64,000 bases of DNA from positions 418,971-482,970 of the forward strand of contig CAWFGS010000002.1 in the NCBI GenBank assembly GCA_963815535.1. The letters are read 5' to 3'. Positions 37,921 through 47,983 of the stretch are shown here, piece after piece; the stretch's first letter is position 1; each line of letters starts with the position of its first letter. The notes below the pieces were generated by a model, which had not been told where the DNA came from, made no database searches, and was given only the letters and a program-made list of their open reading frames with translations. Source of the DNA: CAWFGS01 sp963815535 (GTDB taxonomy: Bacteria; Pseudomonadota; Alphaproteobacteria; Sphingomonadales; Sphingomonadaceae). Made by a program: the position numbers and the translations under genes.

Positions 37921-38316
37921 ATGGCTATGACAGATCCCTTGGGTGACATGCTCACCCGCATCCGCAACGGTCAGCAGGCGAAGAAGGATTCGGTCCTGTC
38001 CCCTGCGTCGAAATTGCGTGCCAACGTGCTGGAAGTGCTCCAGCGCGAAGGATACATTCGCGGGTTTTCGCAGGACGATACCGGCAAACATCCCGCGTTG
38101 CGTATCGAACTGAAATATTTCGAAGGCGAACCGGCGATCAAGTCCGTGTCCCGCGTATCGAAGCCCGGCCGCCGCGTCTATTCGGGTTCGAAAGAACTTC
38201 CGATCATCCGCAATGGGCTGGGCATTACGATCGTATCGACGCCGCGCGGGGTGCTGTCCGACAATGAAGCGCGCGACGGCAACGTCGGCGGTGAAGTCCT
38301 GGCGGAGGTATTCTGA
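37921..38316 (+). CDS. rpsH: 30S ribosomal protein S8
   Basis: 131 residues: [35 protein letters not shown] and the end [20 protein letters not shown]. Binds helix 21 of 16S rRNA; S8 represses the spc operon in E. coli. Overlaps rplF by one base. Confidence 0.97.
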   Translation: MAMTDPLGDMLTRIRNGQQAKKDSVLSPASKLRANVLEVLQREGYIRGFSQDDTGKHPALRIELKYFEGEPAIKSVSRVSKPGRRVYSGSKELPIIRNGLGITIVSTPRGVLSDNEARDGNVGGEVLAEVF

Positions 38317-38849
38317 TGAGCCGGATCGGTAAACGCGCGGTCGCCATCCCCGGCGGCGTAACCGCGAACATCGCAAACAACGTATTAAGCGTGAAAGGCC
38401 CCAAGGGCACGCTGACGCTGAGCCTTTCGGAAGACATCGATTACAAGGTGGAAGGCGACGAAATTCGCGTGACACCCGCCAACGACAGCAAGCAGGCCCG
38501 GTCTTTCTGGGGCATGCAGCGTACGCTGGTGTCCAATCTGGTCGAAGGTGTTACCGATGGTTTCACCAAGGTTCTGGAAATTAACGGTGTCGGTTATCGT
38601 GCGGCGGCCAAGGGCAAGACCCTGAACCTGCAGCTAGGCTACAGCCACGACGTCGATATCGCGATCCCGGAAGGCATCGAGGTGAAAACGCCAGATCAGA
38701 CCACCGTGGAAATCAGCGGTTCCGACAAGCAGGCCGTGGGCCAGCTCGCCGCCGAGATCCGACGCTGGCGCAAGCCCGAACCCTATAAGGGCAAGGGGAT
38801 CAAATATCGCGGCGAGTATATCTTCCGCAAGGAAGGGAAGAAGAAGTAA
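38316..38849 (+). CDS. rplF: 50S ribosomal protein L6
   Basis: 177 residues: [40 protein letters not shown] and the C-terminal [20 protein letters not shown]. Near the sarcin-ricin loop of 23S rRNA. One base separates it from rplR. Confidence 0.97.
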   Translation: MSRIGKRAVAIPGGVTANIANNVLSVKGPKGTLTLSLSEDIDYKVEGDEIRVTPANDSKQARSFWGMQRTLVSNLVEGVTDGFTKVLEINGVGYRAAAKGKTLNLQLGYSHDVDIAIPEGIEVKTPDQTTVEISGSDKQAVGQLAAEIRRWRKPEPYKGKGIKYRGEYIFRKEGKKK

Positions 38850-38850
38850 A

Positions 38851-39195
38851 ATGGCAAAACTTTCCCTTTTCGAGCGCCGCCGTCGCCGGGTTCGGACCTC
38901 GCTCCGCAATCGTGCGGGCGATCGCCCCCGTCTGTCCGTTCACCGCACGGGCCGCCATATCTACGCGCAGATCATCGACGACGTTGCGGGCAAAACGGTT
39001 GCCGCATCGTCCACACTGGGCGTGAAGGCGTCCGGCGCGAATATCGATGCCGCCGCGCAGGTCGGCAAGAACATCGCGGACGCCGCCAAAAAAGCCGGCG
39101 TGACGACGGTCGTGTTCGATCGTGGCGGATTTCTGTTTCATGGCCGCGTCAAGGCGCTGGCCGATGCCGCTCGCGAAGGCGGGCTGGAGTTTTAA
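38851..39195 (+). CDS. rplR: 50S ribosomal protein L18
   Basis: 114 residues: [18 protein letters not shown], the middle [20 protein letters not shown] and the end [20 protein letters not shown]. Binds 5S rRNA with L5. Two bases separate it from rpsE. Confidence 0.97.
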   Translation: MAKLSLFERRRRRVRTSLRNRAGDRPRLSVHRTGRHIYAQIIDDVAGKTVAASSTLGVKASGANIDAAAQVGKNIADAAKKAGVTTVVFDRGGFLFHGRVKALADAAREGGLEF

Positions 39196-39197
39196 TT

Positions 39198-40013
39198 ATG
39201 GCCGACGAAACCAAACCAGACGTAACGCCGGAACAGGCAGCGAAAATCGAAACCAAACCGGAGGTTGCGACGCCGCCGGTGGTCGATAATGCCGGAAGCA
39301 CGCCGACAGCCAATCTCGGCTCCACCGTGGCGGCGGAAACGCAATCCACCACCAGTGGCGATGCAAACCGTCCGCGTGGCCGTGGACGCGGCGGCGACAA
39401 TCGCGGCGGTCCCGGTGGGCCGAACCGTGGTGGTCGTGGCGGGCGCGACAATCGCCGGGGCGGGCGGGACGAACCCGATGATGGGATCGTCGAAAAGCTG
39501 GTTCACATCAATCGCGTTTCCAAAACGGTGAAGGGCGGTAAGCGGTTTGGCTTCGCTGCACTGGTCGTGGTGGGTGACGGGTCCGGCCGGGTCGGCTTCG
39601 GCAAGGGCAAGGCACGCGAAGTGCCTGAAGCGATTACCAAAGCGACCGCCGCCGCACGCAAGAAGATGGTTCGTGTCGCCCTGAAAGAAGGCCGCACGCT
39701 CCACCACGATGCCAAGGGTCGCTTCGGCGCCGGCAAGGTTACCATCCGCACCGCACCTGCGGGAACCGGCATCATCGCCGGTGGTCCGATGCGCGCCGTG
39801 TTCGAAAGCCTGGGCGTGGCGGATGTCGTGACCAAATCGGTCGGCTCCTCCAACCCTTACAACATGATCCGCGCGACGTTCGATGCGCTGGTCAATCAGA
39901 CGTCGCCGAAATCCGTGGCGCAGCGGCGCGGCAAGAAAGTTGCCGACCTGCTGGGCCGTGGTGGATCGAGCGAAGCGGAAGCGCAGGCCGACGCTGCGGC
40001 AGTGACGGAGTAA
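39198..40013 (+). CDS. rpsE: 30S ribosomal protein S5 with RGG-rich N-terminal extension
   Basis: 271 residues against ~166 in E. coli. The S5 core starts near residue 98 ([20 protein letters not shown]) and includes [40 protein letters not shown] and [17 protein letters not shown]. Before it lie ~55 Thr/Ala/Pro-rich residues and an Arg-Gly-rich block ([17 protein letters not shown]...), which looks like a disordered RNA-binding RGG region. S5 lines the mRNA entry channel. Confidence 0.97.
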   Translation: MADETKPDVTPEQAAKIETKPEVATPPVVDNAGSTPTANLGSTVAAETQSTTSGDANRPRGRGRGGDNRGGPGGPNRGGRGGRDNRRGGRDEPDDGIVEKLVHINRVSKTVKGGKRFGFAALVVVGDGSGRVGFGKGKAREVPEAITKATAAARKKMVRVALKEGRTLHHDAKGRFGAGKVTIRTAPAGTGIIAGGPMRAVFESLGVADVVTKSVGSSNPYNMIRATFDALVNQTSPKSVAQRRGKKVADLLGRGGSSEAEAQADAAAVTE

Positions 40014-40019
40014 TCGATC

Positions 40020-40196
40020 ATGGCTACCATCAAACTCAAACAGATCGGTTCCCCCATCCGCCGCCCCGATAAACAGCGGCAGATGCTGATCGGCCTCGGC
40101 CTCAACAAGATGCACAAGATCGTCGAACTGCAGGACACGCCGGAAATTCGCGGTGCGATCGCGAAGCTGCCGCATATGGTGGCGATCGTCGATTAA
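40020..40196 (+). CDS. rpmD: 50S ribosomal protein L30
   Basis: 58 residues from ATG 40020, translated directly from the bases: [20 protein letters not shown] at the start, [20 protein letters not shown] in the middle and HMVAIVD at the end, the complete short L30 fold. It lies 6 bp after rpsE, in the standard spc order. Confidence 0.97.
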   Translation: MATIKLKQIGSPIRRPDKQRQMLIGLGLNKMHKIVELQDTPEIRGAIAKLPHMVAIVD

Positions 40197-40228
40197 GCCA
40201 TCGACCGTCCGGTATAATTATTGACGCG

Positions 40229-40260
40229 ATGGGGCCGGTCCGATACCGGCCCCATTCCAT
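40229..40260 (+). terminator. strong stem-loop between rpmD and rplO
   Basis: ATGGGGCCGGT (40229-40239) and ACCGGCCCCAT (40245-40255) form a perfect 11-bp stem with a 5-base loop, followed by TCCATTTA. It lies inside the ribosomal cluster. It may attenuate transcription, separating rplO-secY from upstream genes; the T-tract is weak. Confidence 0.6.
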
Positions 40261-40296
40261 TTAACGCGCGAACAAAAGCGAAAGCGAGTGCAGATC

Positions 40297-40809
40297 ATGA
40301 AACTGAACGAACTTCACGACAATCCCGGCGCCCGCAAGGGCCGTATGCGCGTTGGGCGCGGCATCGGATCGGGCAAGGGCAAGACCGCCGGCCGTGGTCA
40401 GAAGGGCCAGAAGAGCCGGTCCGGCGTCGCGGTCAAGGGTTTCGAAGGTGGTCAGATGCCGCTCCACATGCGGATCCCGAAGCGTGGCTTCAACAATCCG
40501 TTCGGCAAGGATTATGCCGAGGTCAATCTGGGTATGGTTCAGAAATTCATCGACGCGGGTAAGCTCGATGGGTCCAAGCTGGTCGATCACGATGCCTTGC
40601 GCGCCGCCGGACTGGGGCGCGGCGGCAAGGATGGCGTGCGGCTGCTGGGCAAGGGCGAATTGACCACCAAGGTCCAGTTCAAGGTTGCCGGCGCGTCGAA
40701 GGGCGCGAAGGAAGCGGTCGAAAAGGCCGGCGGATCGGTCGAACTGCTGCCCGTAAAGCCCAAGCCCGAAGGCGCAACGCCTCGCAAGAAAGCGTTCAAG
40801 ACCGCCTGA
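40297..40809 (+). CDS. rplO: 50S ribosomal protein L15
   Basis: 170 residues from ATG 40297 (an in-frame GTG at 40288 is less likely). [40 protein letters not shown] and [20 protein letters not shown] are hallmarks. A Lys/Pro-rich C-terminal tail extends the usual ~145 residues. Late 50S assembly protein. Confidence 0.97.
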   Translation: MKLNELHDNPGARKGRMRVGRGIGSGKGKTAGRGQKGQKSRSGVAVKGFEGGQMPLHMRIPKRGFNNPFGKDYAEVNLGMVQKFIDAGKLDGSKLVDHDALRAAGLGRGGKDGVRLLGKGELTTKVQFKVAGASKGAKEAVEKAGGSVELLPVKPKPEGATPRKKAFKTA

Positions 40810-40919
40810 TCGGTGGATAGCCGGCGCATGGGTTCGACAATCGAACCCGCGCTGCCTATATACGTTCTTCGACCAATTCCGGTGCGTAACCGGCCAATCA
40901 ACGGGATCGATGGTTCATA

Positions 40920-42284
40920 ATGGCATCACGCGCCGATAATATTGCGAGCAATCTCAGCCTCGCGAATTTCTCAAAAGCGTCCGAGCTGAAAAGCCGCATC
41001 TGGTTCACGATCGGCGCGCTGGTGGTGTTCCGCTTCCTCAGTTTCGTTCCGTTGCCGGGCGTCAATCCGCTGGTTCTGGAAACGCTGTACGACCAGACGC
41101 GCGGCGGCATCCTCGATCTGTTCAACACGTTTTCGGGCGGCAGTCTGGAGCGCATGAGCCTGATCGCGCTCGGCGTGATGCCTTACATCACGGCATCCAT
41201 CGTGATTCAGCTTGCCTCGTCCCTGCACCCGTCGCTGGCTGCGATCAAGAAAGAGGGCGCAAGCGGGCGACAGAAGTTGAACCAGTACACCCGTTACGGC
41301 ACGGTTTTCCTGTGCGCCATTCAGGGTTGGTTCCTTGCCGCCGGCCTCGAAAGCTTCGGCGCGCAAAGCGGGCTACAGGCCGTGGTCGAGCCGGGTTACA
41401 CCTTTCGCATCGGCGCCGTCATCAGTCTGGTCGGGGGCACGATGTTCCTGCTGTGGCTGGGCGAACAGATTACCAGTCGCGGGATCGGCAACGGTGTGTC
41501 GCTGATCATCATGGCCGGGATCGTCGCGCAGTTCCCGACCTTCACCAGCAATCTGTTCGAAGGCGGGCGGACCGGATCGATTTCCCCCGTCGTGATCGGA
41601 GGCTTCCTGATCATGGTGGTCGTGCTGATCCTGTTTATCTGTTTTATGGAACGGGCACAGCGCCGCCTGCTAATCCAATATCCGAAACGCGCAACGGCAC
41701 GCGGCGGAATGCAGGCCGATCGCAGCCATTTGCCGCTGAAGGTGAACACTGCTGGTGTGATCCCGCCGATCTTCGCCAGTTCGCTGCTGCTGCTGCCGCT
41801 CACGATCAGTCAGTTCGCGGGCAATTCGGTGGATTCGGGCAGCACCTTCGGCAGCGCGATCCAATCGCTCAATTTCTATCTCGCACACGGGCAGCCGATC
41901 TACATGCTGCTCTATGCGATCGGGATCATCTTCTTCTGCTTCTTCTACACTGCGGTGGTATTCAACCCCGAAGAAACGGCGGAGAACCTGAAGAAGAACG
42001 GCGGGTTCATTCCCGGCATCCGGCCAGGAAAGCGAACGGCGGATTATCTCGATTATGTGCTGACGCGCATTACGGTGGTGGGTGCGATCTATCTCACGCT
42101 GGTCTGCGTCATCCCGGAATATATGATCGCGCAGACCGGAATTCCGCTGTTCCTTGGGGGAACCAGTCTGCTGATCGTGGTCAACGTCACGGTCGATACC
42201 ATCAGCCAGGTGCAATCCCATCTGCTGGCGCATCAATATGGCGATCTGATCAAGAAGGCCAAATTGAAAGGCCGCATGCGCTAG
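40920..42284 (+). CDS. secY: preprotein translocase subunit SecY
   Basis: 454 residues, ten transmembrane helices. VFRFLSFVPLPGVNPLVLE (TM1/plug), GVMPYITASIVIQLASSLHP (TM2), NQYTRYGTVFLCAIQGWFLA, GNGVSLIIMAGIVAQFP and the cytoplasmic loop FNPEETAENLKKNGGFIPGI are all present. It forms the inner-membrane protein-conducting channel with SecE and SecG. 110 bp separate it from rplO. Confidence 0.98.
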   Translation: MASRADNIASNLSLANFSKASELKSRIWFTIGALVVFRFLSFVPLPGVNPLVLETLYDQTRGGILDLFNTFSGGSLERMSLIALGVMPYITASIVIQLASSLHPSLAAIKKEGASGRQKLNQYTRYGTVFLCAIQGWFLAAGLESFGAQSGLQAVVEPGYTFRIGAVISLVGGTMFLLWLGEQITSRGIGNGVSLIIMAGIVAQFPTFTSNLFEGGRTGSISPVVIGGFLIMVVVLILFICFMERAQRRLLIQYPKRATARGGMQADRSHLPLKVNTAGVIPPIFASSLLLLPLTISQFAGNSVDSGSTFGSAIQSLNFYLAHGQPIYMLLYAIGIIFFCFFYTAVVFNPEETAENLKKNGGFIPGIRPGKRTADYLDYVLTRITVVGAIYLTLVCVIPEYMIAQTGIPLFLGGTSLLIVVNVTVDTISQVQSHLLAHQYGDLIKKAKLKGRMR

Positions 42285-42355
42285 GCAACATGCGCTAGAC
42301 AGGGGGCATCGCCCGGCGATACAACCGCATGAGTGAAACTGGGGAACGCGCGTCG

Positions 42356-43000
42356 ATGAATATCATTCTTCTGGGCCCCCCCGGTGCGGGCAAGGGCACG
42401 CAAGCGACGCGGCTCGTCGATACTTACGGAATGCGCCAACTGTCCACCGGCGATATGCTTCGCGCCGCGGTGAAAGCAGAGACCAAAGTCGGCCTCGAAG
42501 CCAAGGGAGTGATGGATCGCGGCGAGCTGGTGTCCGATGATATCGTGTCCGCCCTGATCGATGACGAGTTGGCCGCGATGAACGCCGACACCGGCGCGAT
42601 TTTCGATGGCTACCCACGCACAGCCGCTCAGGCCACTTCACTCGACGCCATTCTCGCCCGGCACGATCGCACACTGCATCATGTGATCGAACTGGGGGTT
42701 GACGAGGACGCGCTGGTGGACCGCATTACGGGCCGCTTCACCTGTGCCAATTGCGGTGCGGGGTATCACGACCGGCATGCCAAACCCGCTGTGGCACATA
42801 TCTGCGACAAATGCGGCAGCACGCAGTTCAAGCGCCGCCCGGACGATACCGAAGAAACCGTGCGTAAGAGAATGCAGGACTATCGTGCGAAAACGGCGCC
42901 GATCCTGCCGGTGTACGACAAGCGCGATATCGTCACGCGGATCGATGGCATGGCGAGCATAGATGCCGTTGCCGCAGCGATCGATTCCGTGCTGAAATGA
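42356..43000 (+). CDS. adk: adenylate kinase (zinc-finger LID type)
   Basis: 214 residues from ATG 42356 (MNIILLGPPGAGKGTQATRL contains the P-loop). Other motifs: STGDMLRAAV, DGYPRTAAQA (AMP site) and the LID. The LID carries two CX2C pairs (CANCGAGYH and CDKCGS), so it should bind zinc, as in Gram-positive-type adenylate kinases. It interconverts ATP, ADP and AMP. An upstream ATG at 42329 gives only a non-conserved extension. Confidence 0.97.
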   Translation: MNIILLGPPGAGKGTQATRLVDTYGMRQLSTGDMLRAAVKAETKVGLEAKGVMDRGELVSDDIVSALIDDELAAMNADTGAIFDGYPRTAAQATSLDAILARHDRTLHHVIELGVDEDALVDRITGRFTCANCGAGYHDRHAKPAVAHICDKCGSTQFKRRPDDTEETVRKRMQDYRAKTAPILPVYDKRDIVTRIDGMASIDAVAAAIDSVLK

Positions 43001-43070
43001 CGGTTGCGCTTCGGGTGATTGGCACCATGGTCCTTTCACCGTTTATGCGCCATCGATAAAGGGAGCTGTC

Positions 43071-43769
43071 ATGAAATCGCTCGTTCTCGCTGCATTGACC
43101 GTGGCCGCTGCCGGGATGGCTTCCCCGGCGCATGCGGAAATTCTGGAAGCGAACGAGCGCGGATTCGTCACGCGCGACACCGCAACCGTATCGGCCACGC
43201 CGATGGAAACGTGGATCGCACTGATTTCGCCAGCGAAATGGTGGAGTTCCGAGCATAGCTGGTCCGGCGATGCCGCGAACATGACCCTGATACCGCAAGG
43301 CGGCGGCTGTTTTTGCGAAACCATACCAGGCGACCCCGATCCCGAAGCGATCAGCCTGGCGGGCAGCGCGCATCATATGACCGTGCTGCAAGCTGCACCG
43401 TTGAAAGTACTTCGTATGCGTGGCGGATTGGGGCCGTTGCAGGGCGAACCCGTGGACGGAGTGCTGACCATCACGCTGACACCGATCGATGGCGGCACGC
43501 GGGTGTTATGGGAATATGTCGTTGGCGGTTACATGCGGTACGAGGTCGGGCCGGTCTCTCGCTCGATCGATGCCGTGCTGAGCGAGCAATTGAACGGACT
43601 GGTTGCGCTGTTGGGCGCTGGCCCCGACGACGTGCAGGCCGATGATCTGCAAGTCGAACCTTCTGAGACCGACCCCGCGCAGACGGCCCCGCGCAGGAGG
43701 ACTCCGCGCAATCCGCCCCCGATCCCTAGAGCGGGTATGAACCGGACCGTGCGGTATCGGTTCGAATAG
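43071..43769 (+). CDS. secreted SRPBCC-family (START/polyketide cyclase-like) protein
   Basis: About 220-232 residues. Signal peptide MKSLVLAALTVAAAGMASPA cleaved near HA-EI. The SRPBCC helix-grip pattern is visible: TWIALISPAKWWSSEHSWSG, VLRMRGGLGPLQGEPVDGVL, VLWEYVVGGYM and LNGLVALLGA. A hydrophobic ligand is expected but unknown; location is periplasmic. The basic C-terminus after residue ~205 is probably a frameshift artefact near 43690. The alternative frame ends AQEDSAQSAPDP at TAG 43727-43729, matching the acidic Ser/Ala/Pro style just before it. Confidence 0.75.
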   Translation: MKSLVLAALTVAAAGMASPAHAEILEANERGFVTRDTATVSATPMETWIALISPAKWWSSEHSWSGDAANMTLIPQGGGCFCETIPGDPDPEAISLAGSAHHMTVLQAAPLKVLRMRGGLGPLQGEPVDGVLTITLTPIDGGTRVLWEYVVGGYMRYEVGPVSRSIDAVLSEQLNGLVALLGAGPDDVQADDLQVEPSETDPAQTAPRRRTPRNPPPIPRAGMNRTVRYRFE

Positions 43770-43805
43770 TATACAGGTCCAGTCATACGCACCAAGGGGC
43801 ACGTT

Positions 43806-45164
43806 ATGGCAGTTTCCAACCACGTCGATTTCAAAACATTCATGGAAGGCGTCGAAAAGCGCAATCCGGGCCAGCCCGAATTCGTACAGGCCGTGCATGA
43901 AGTGGCCCAGGACATCTTCGATTTCATCGACGACAAGGAAGAATACCACTCCGCCCAGATCTTGCGCCGGATTGCAGAGCCCGACCGGATCGTGTCGTTC
44001 CGCGTCTGTTGGGAAGACGACAATCACAACATACGCGTTCAACGCGGATGGCGGGTGCAGAACAACAACGCCATCGGACCGTATAAAGGCGGCTTGCGCT
44101 TTCACGCCAGCGTCACGGAAAGCGTGCTGAAATTTCTCGCTTTCGAACAGACGTTCAAAAACTCGCTGACCGGCCTACCGATGGGCGGCGGCAAGGGCGG
44201 GGCGAATTTCAACCCGAAGGGCAAAAGCGATGGCGAAGTCATGCGGTTCTGCCAGTCCTTCATGACGGAACTCTATCGCCATATCGGCCCAAGCGTCGAT
44301 GTGCCCGCGGGCGATATCGGGGTGGGCGCGCGCGAAATCGGTTACCTGTTCGGGCAGTACAAACGCATCACCGGCCAGTGGGAAGGGGTGCTGACCGGCA
44401 AGGCGCTGGAATATGGCGGCTCCCAGATGCGGCCCGAAGCGACCGGATACGGCGCGGTCTATTTCCTGCAGAACATGCTGAAGGAACGCGACGCCGAAAT
44501 CGACGGCAAGACGGCGATCATTTCGGGTTCCGGCAATGTCGCGATCCACGCGGCGGAGAAGATCACGCAACTGGGCGGTAAAGTGCTGACCCTATCGGAT
44601 TCGGGCGGCTTCGTGCATGATCCCGATGGCTTCGATGCGGACAAGATCGCTTGGGTCAAGGAATTGAAGAACGAACGGCGCGGACGGATCAGCGAATATG
44701 TCGATGAGTTCGGCAATGCGACTTTTCACGGCGATGGGGCGAAGCCGTGGGACGTATCCGCCGACATCGCGCTGCCCTGCGCCACGCAGAACGAGATTTG
44801 CGAAGACGACGCGCGGTCGCTGGTCGATAACGGGATCGAGGCCGTGGTCGAAGGGGCGAACATGCCGACCGTGTTGGAAGGCGTCAAAATCCTGCATGAC
44901 GCCAAAATCCTGTACGCGCCCGGTAAGGCCGCAAATGCCGGCGGCGTGGCGGTTTCGGGCCTCGAAATGAGCCAGAATGCCGAACGGATCAGCTGGAACA
45001 ACGAACGGCTCGATACGATGCTGACCGAATTGATGCAGGACGTGCATGGGAAATGCGTCGAATACGGCAAGGACGGCGACGGTCATGTAAATTACGTGAA
45101 AGGCGCGAACATTGCCGGGTTCAAGAAAGTTGCCGATGCGATGCTGGCCTTCGGCGTGGTGTAG
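43806..45164 (+). CDS. gdhA: NADP-specific glutamate dehydrogenase
   Basis: 452 residues, the hexameric bacterial type. The catalytic lysine motif LPMGGGKGGANFNPKGKS, GWRVQNNNAIGPYKGGLRF, DVPAGDIGVGAREIGYLFGQ and the Rossmann dinucleotide site AIISGSGNVAIHAAEKI are intact. It makes glutamate from 2-oxoglutarate and ammonium with NADPH. It lies between adk and rpsM, an unusual insertion into the spc/alpha gene order, and is separated from rpsM by 230 bp. Confidence 0.96.
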   Translation: MAVSNHVDFKTFMEGVEKRNPGQPEFVQAVHEVAQDIFDFIDDKEEYHSAQILRRIAEPDRIVSFRVCWEDDNHNIRVQRGWRVQNNNAIGPYKGGLRFHASVTESVLKFLAFEQTFKNSLTGLPMGGGKGGANFNPKGKSDGEVMRFCQSFMTELYRHIGPSVDVPAGDIGVGAREIGYLFGQYKRITGQWEGVLTGKALEYGGSQMRPEATGYGAVYFLQNMLKERDAEIDGKTAIISGSGNVAIHAAEKITQLGGKVLTLSDSGGFVHDPDGFDADKIAWVKELKNERRGRISEYVDEFGNATFHGDGAKPWDVSADIALPCATQNEICEDDARSLVDNGIEAVVEGANMPTVLEGVKILHDAKILYAPGKAANAGGVAVSGLEMSQNAERISWNNERLDTMLTELMQDVHGKCVEYGKDGDGHVNYVKGANIAGFKKVADAMLAFGVV

Positions 45165-45394
45165 CGCGTCGCCAGCCGATCGACCGGTGTTGACGACGCG
45201 CGCGAATCTCTTTAAGCGCGCGGTTCATTCGGCATTCTTTTTCAATTGTTGGTCACCGGGTCCGGGTTGCGAGGTTCTTGCATTCCGGCAACTGCATTGT
45301 TCGACGATCGAGGAAAGAATGGCGGTTGTTTGACGCTATGAGATGGAAGTCGCGCGCTTGCGCCATGACTTTCGTGGAGCTTTTGGAGAATTAA

Positions 45395-45763
45395 GTGGCT
45401 CGTATTGCCGGGGTAAACATCCCCACCAACAAGCGTGTTATTATCGCGCTCACCTATATTCACGGTATCGGCCGGACGTCGGCCGTTCGCATCGCCGATC
45501 GCCTCGGCATCGATCATGCCGCCCGCGTCCAGGACCTGTCCGATGCGGAAATCCTGCAGATTCGTGAAACCATCGATGCCGATTTCCCGGTCGAAGGCGA
45601 TCTGCGCCGATCCACCGCGATGAATATCAAGCGGTTGATGGATCTTCGGTCCTATCGCGGCCTGCGCCATCGGTCCGGCCTGCCCGTTCGCGGCCAGCGC
45701 ACGCACACCAACGCCCGTACCCGCAAGGGCAAGGCAAAGCCCATCGCGGGCAAGAAGAAGTAA
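45395..45763 (+). CDS. rpsM: 30S ribosomal protein S13
   Basis: 122 residues with a GTG start (45395) behind a GGAG ribosome site. [30 protein letters not shown] and the C-terminal [20 protein letters not shown] identify it. Contacts P-site tRNA and forms intersubunit bridges. First gene of the alpha block. Confidence 0.97.
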   Translation: MARIAGVNIPTNKRVIIALTYIHGIGRTSAVRIADRLGIDHAARVQDLSDAEILQIRETIDADFPVEGDLRRSTAMNIKRLMDLRSYRGLRHRSGLPVRGQRTHTNARTRKGKAKPIAGKKK

Positions 45764-45814
45764 GCCACGGTTCACGCCGACTTACCCCTTCGCCAAACAC
45801 AGGATTTTCATCAC

Positions 45815-46204
45815 ATGGCACGCGAACCAAGCCGCATTAAAAAGCGGGAACGCAAAAACATTTCAAGCGGTGTTGCCCATATCAACGCCAGCTTCAACAA
45901 CACGATGATCACCATCACCGACGCGCAAGGCAATGCGATCAGCTGGTCCAGCGCGGGTACGATGGGGTTCAAGGGCAGCCGGAAATCGACCCCCTATGCG
46001 GCGCAGGTCGCGGCGGACGATGCCGGCAAGAAAGCTGCCGAGCACGGCGTGCGTACGCTGGAAGTGGAAGTGAAGGGCCCGGGGTCCGGCCGGGAAAGCG
46101 CATTGCGCGGCCTGGCGGCGGTCGGGTTCACCATCACCTCCATCCGTGATGTGACCTCCATCCCGCATAATGGCGTGCGCCCGTCCAAGCGCCGCCGCGT
46201 CTGA
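45815..46204 (+). CDS. rpsK: 30S ribosomal protein S11
   Basis: 129 residues: [40 protein letters not shown] and the end [16 protein letters not shown]. Platform protein of the 30S near the E-site mRNA. rpsD, which often follows S11 in other bacteria, is absent here; rpoA is next. Confidence 0.97.
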   Translation: MAREPSRIKKRERKNISSGVAHINASFNNTMITITDAQGNAISWSSAGTMGFKGSRKSTPYAAQVAADDAGKKAAEHGVRTLEVEVKGPGSGRESALRGLAAVGFTITSIRDVTSIPHNGVRPSKRRRV

Positions 46205-46323
46205 TCCGTCGTTTGTCTGCGGGCCGAAATGCGGCCCGTGTCTATCCGAAGGTCGGGCGCGCTGCGAGAAGCGGCGCACCGGCCTCATCCGAACACGCTA
46301 CCACAGCGATTTAGGGGAAATCC

Positions 46324-47379
46324 ATGTCCGTCAATACCAAGAACTGGCAGGAATTGAAGAAACCCAATGGCCTCGACATCAAGGCCGGCGCCGATGCCAA
46401 ACGCAAGGCGACTTTCGTGGCCGAGCCGCTGGAGCGCGGTTTCGGCCTGACGCTCGGCAATGCTTTGCGCCGGGTGCTGCTGTCCAGCCTGCAGGGCGCG
46501 GCGATCACGTCGATCAAGATCGAAAACGTGCTGCATGAATTCAGCAGCCTGGCCGGCGTGCGCGAAGACGTTACCGACATCGTCCTGAACGTGAAGCAGA
46601 TCGCGCTCAAGATGGAAGGCGAAGGGCCGAAACGCCTGCAGCTTTCCGCCACCGGCCCCGCCGTCGTGAAAGCGGGCGATATTGCAGTGTCCGGCGATAT
46701 CGAGATCACCAACAAGGCGCTCGTCATTTGCCATCTGGACGAAGGCGCGACGCTGAACATGGAACTGACTGCGGATATCGGCAAGGGTTACGTTCCCGCC
46801 GTTCAGAACCGCCCCGCCGACGCGCCGATCGGTCTCATTCCCGTGGATTCGCTGTATTCGCCGGTGCGTCAGGTCAGTTACAAGGTCGATAACGCTCGCG
46901 TTGGGCAGGAACTCGATTACGATAAGCTGTCCCTGACCGTCGAAACGGATGGCACGGTGTCGCCCGAAGATGCCGTGGCCTATTCCGCGCGCATCCTGCA
47001 GGATCAGCTGGCGCTGTTCGTCCACTTCGAAGATGGCGTGCCGCAAGCACCCAGCGCGATGATCGGCGTGGCTGCACAGCCGGAAGAAAGCGACGCGAAC
47101 CAGCTCAACCGTTATCTGCTGAAGAAGGTGGACGAGCTGGAATTGAGCGTGCGATCTGCCAATTGCCTGAAGAACGACAACATCATCTATATCGGCGATC
47201 TGGTCCAGAAAACCGAAGCGGAGATGCTGCGGACGCCGAATTTCGGTCGCAAGTCGCTGAACGAAATCAAGGAAGTGCTGTCGAGCATGGGTCTGCGCCT
47301 CGGCATGGATATTCCAGGCTGGCCGCCTGAGAACATCGAAGAAATGGCCAAGAAGCTGGAGCAGGAACTGCTCGGCTGA
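46324..47379 (+). CDS. rpoA: RNA polymerase subunit alpha
   Basis: 351 residues. The N-terminal assembly domain shows [20 protein letters not shown] and the C-terminal domain has two HhH-like elements, [20 protein letters not shown] and [20 protein letters not shown], that bind UP elements and activators. The tail is slightly long. Co-linear with rpsK and rplQ. Confidence 0.98.
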   Translation: MSVNTKNWQELKKPNGLDIKAGADAKRKATFVAEPLERGFGLTLGNALRRVLLSSLQGAAITSIKIENVLHEFSSLAGVREDVTDIVLNVKQIALKMEGEGPKRLQLSATGPAVVKAGDIAVSGDIEITNKALVICHLDEGATLNMELTADIGKGYVPAVQNRPADAPIGLIPVDSLYSPVRQVSYKVDNARVGQELDYDKLSLTVETDGTVSPEDAVAYSARILQDQLALFVHFEDGVPQAPSAMIGVAAQPEESDANQLNRYLLKKVDELELSVRSANCLKNDNIIYIGDLVQKTEAEMLRTPNFGRKSLNEIKEVLSSMGLRLGMDIPGWPPENIEEMAKKLEQELLG

Positions 47380-47466
47380 TCGGCGACGGGGTTCTGGCGG
47401 CGCACCCTGAGCGCCGCCGGCTACGAGCTACCTGATACGGGCTCTTAACGAACGAGGATTACAATT

Positions 47467-47892
47467 ATGCGCCACGGACTTTCACAACGCAAACTGTCCC
47501 GCAAATCGGGCCACCGCAAGGCATTGTTCCGCAACATGTCGGCGGCCCTGATCAAGCATGAGCAGATTTTGACGACTCTGCCCAAGGCGAAGGAACTGCG
47601 CCCCTATGTCGAAAAACTGATTACGCTGGCGAAGCGCGGCGGCCTCAGCAATCGCCGTCTGGCGCAGGCGCGTTTGCTGGACGAAACGCAGTTGAAGAAA
47701 CTGTTCGACACGCTGGCGGATCGTTATTCCGATCGCAGCGGCGGATACACACGTATCATCAAAGCTGGCTATCGCGGCAGCGACGCGGCGCAAATGGCGA
47801 TTATCGAATTCGTCGATCGCGATGTCGATGCGAAGGGTCAGGACAGCGGCCCCGTGATGAATGCGGACGAGGAAGAGTTCGCGGACGCGTAA
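47467..47892 (+). CDS. rplQ: 50S ribosomal protein L17
   Basis: 141 residues: [40 protein letters not shown] and [18 protein letters not shown] are typical, with an acidic C-terminal tail ([10 protein letters not shown]). Closes the alpha block and is followed by a strong terminator. Confidence 0.97.
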   Translation: MRHGLSQRKLSRKSGHRKALFRNMSAALIKHEQILTTLPKAKELRPYVEKLITLAKRGGLSNRRLAQARLLDETQLKKLFDTLADRYSDRSGGYTRIIKAGYRGSDAAQMAIIEFVDRDVDAKGQDSGPVMNADEEEFADA

Positions 47893-47921
47893 GCGCCGGA
47901 ATTTCGAGAGATCACCAGATG

Positions 47922-47956
47922 GGGCCGGAGGGGAAACCTTCCGGCCCTTTTCTTTT
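47922..47956 (+). terminator. rho-independent terminator after rplQ
   Basis: GGGCCGGAGGG (47922-47932) pairs with CCTTCCGGCCC (47937-47947), 11 bp with one G-T pair. The loop is a GAAA tetraloop, followed by TTTTCTTTT. Confidence 0.95.
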
Positions 47957-47983
47957 GAGTGACGCTGACGCATTGTCGCGACC

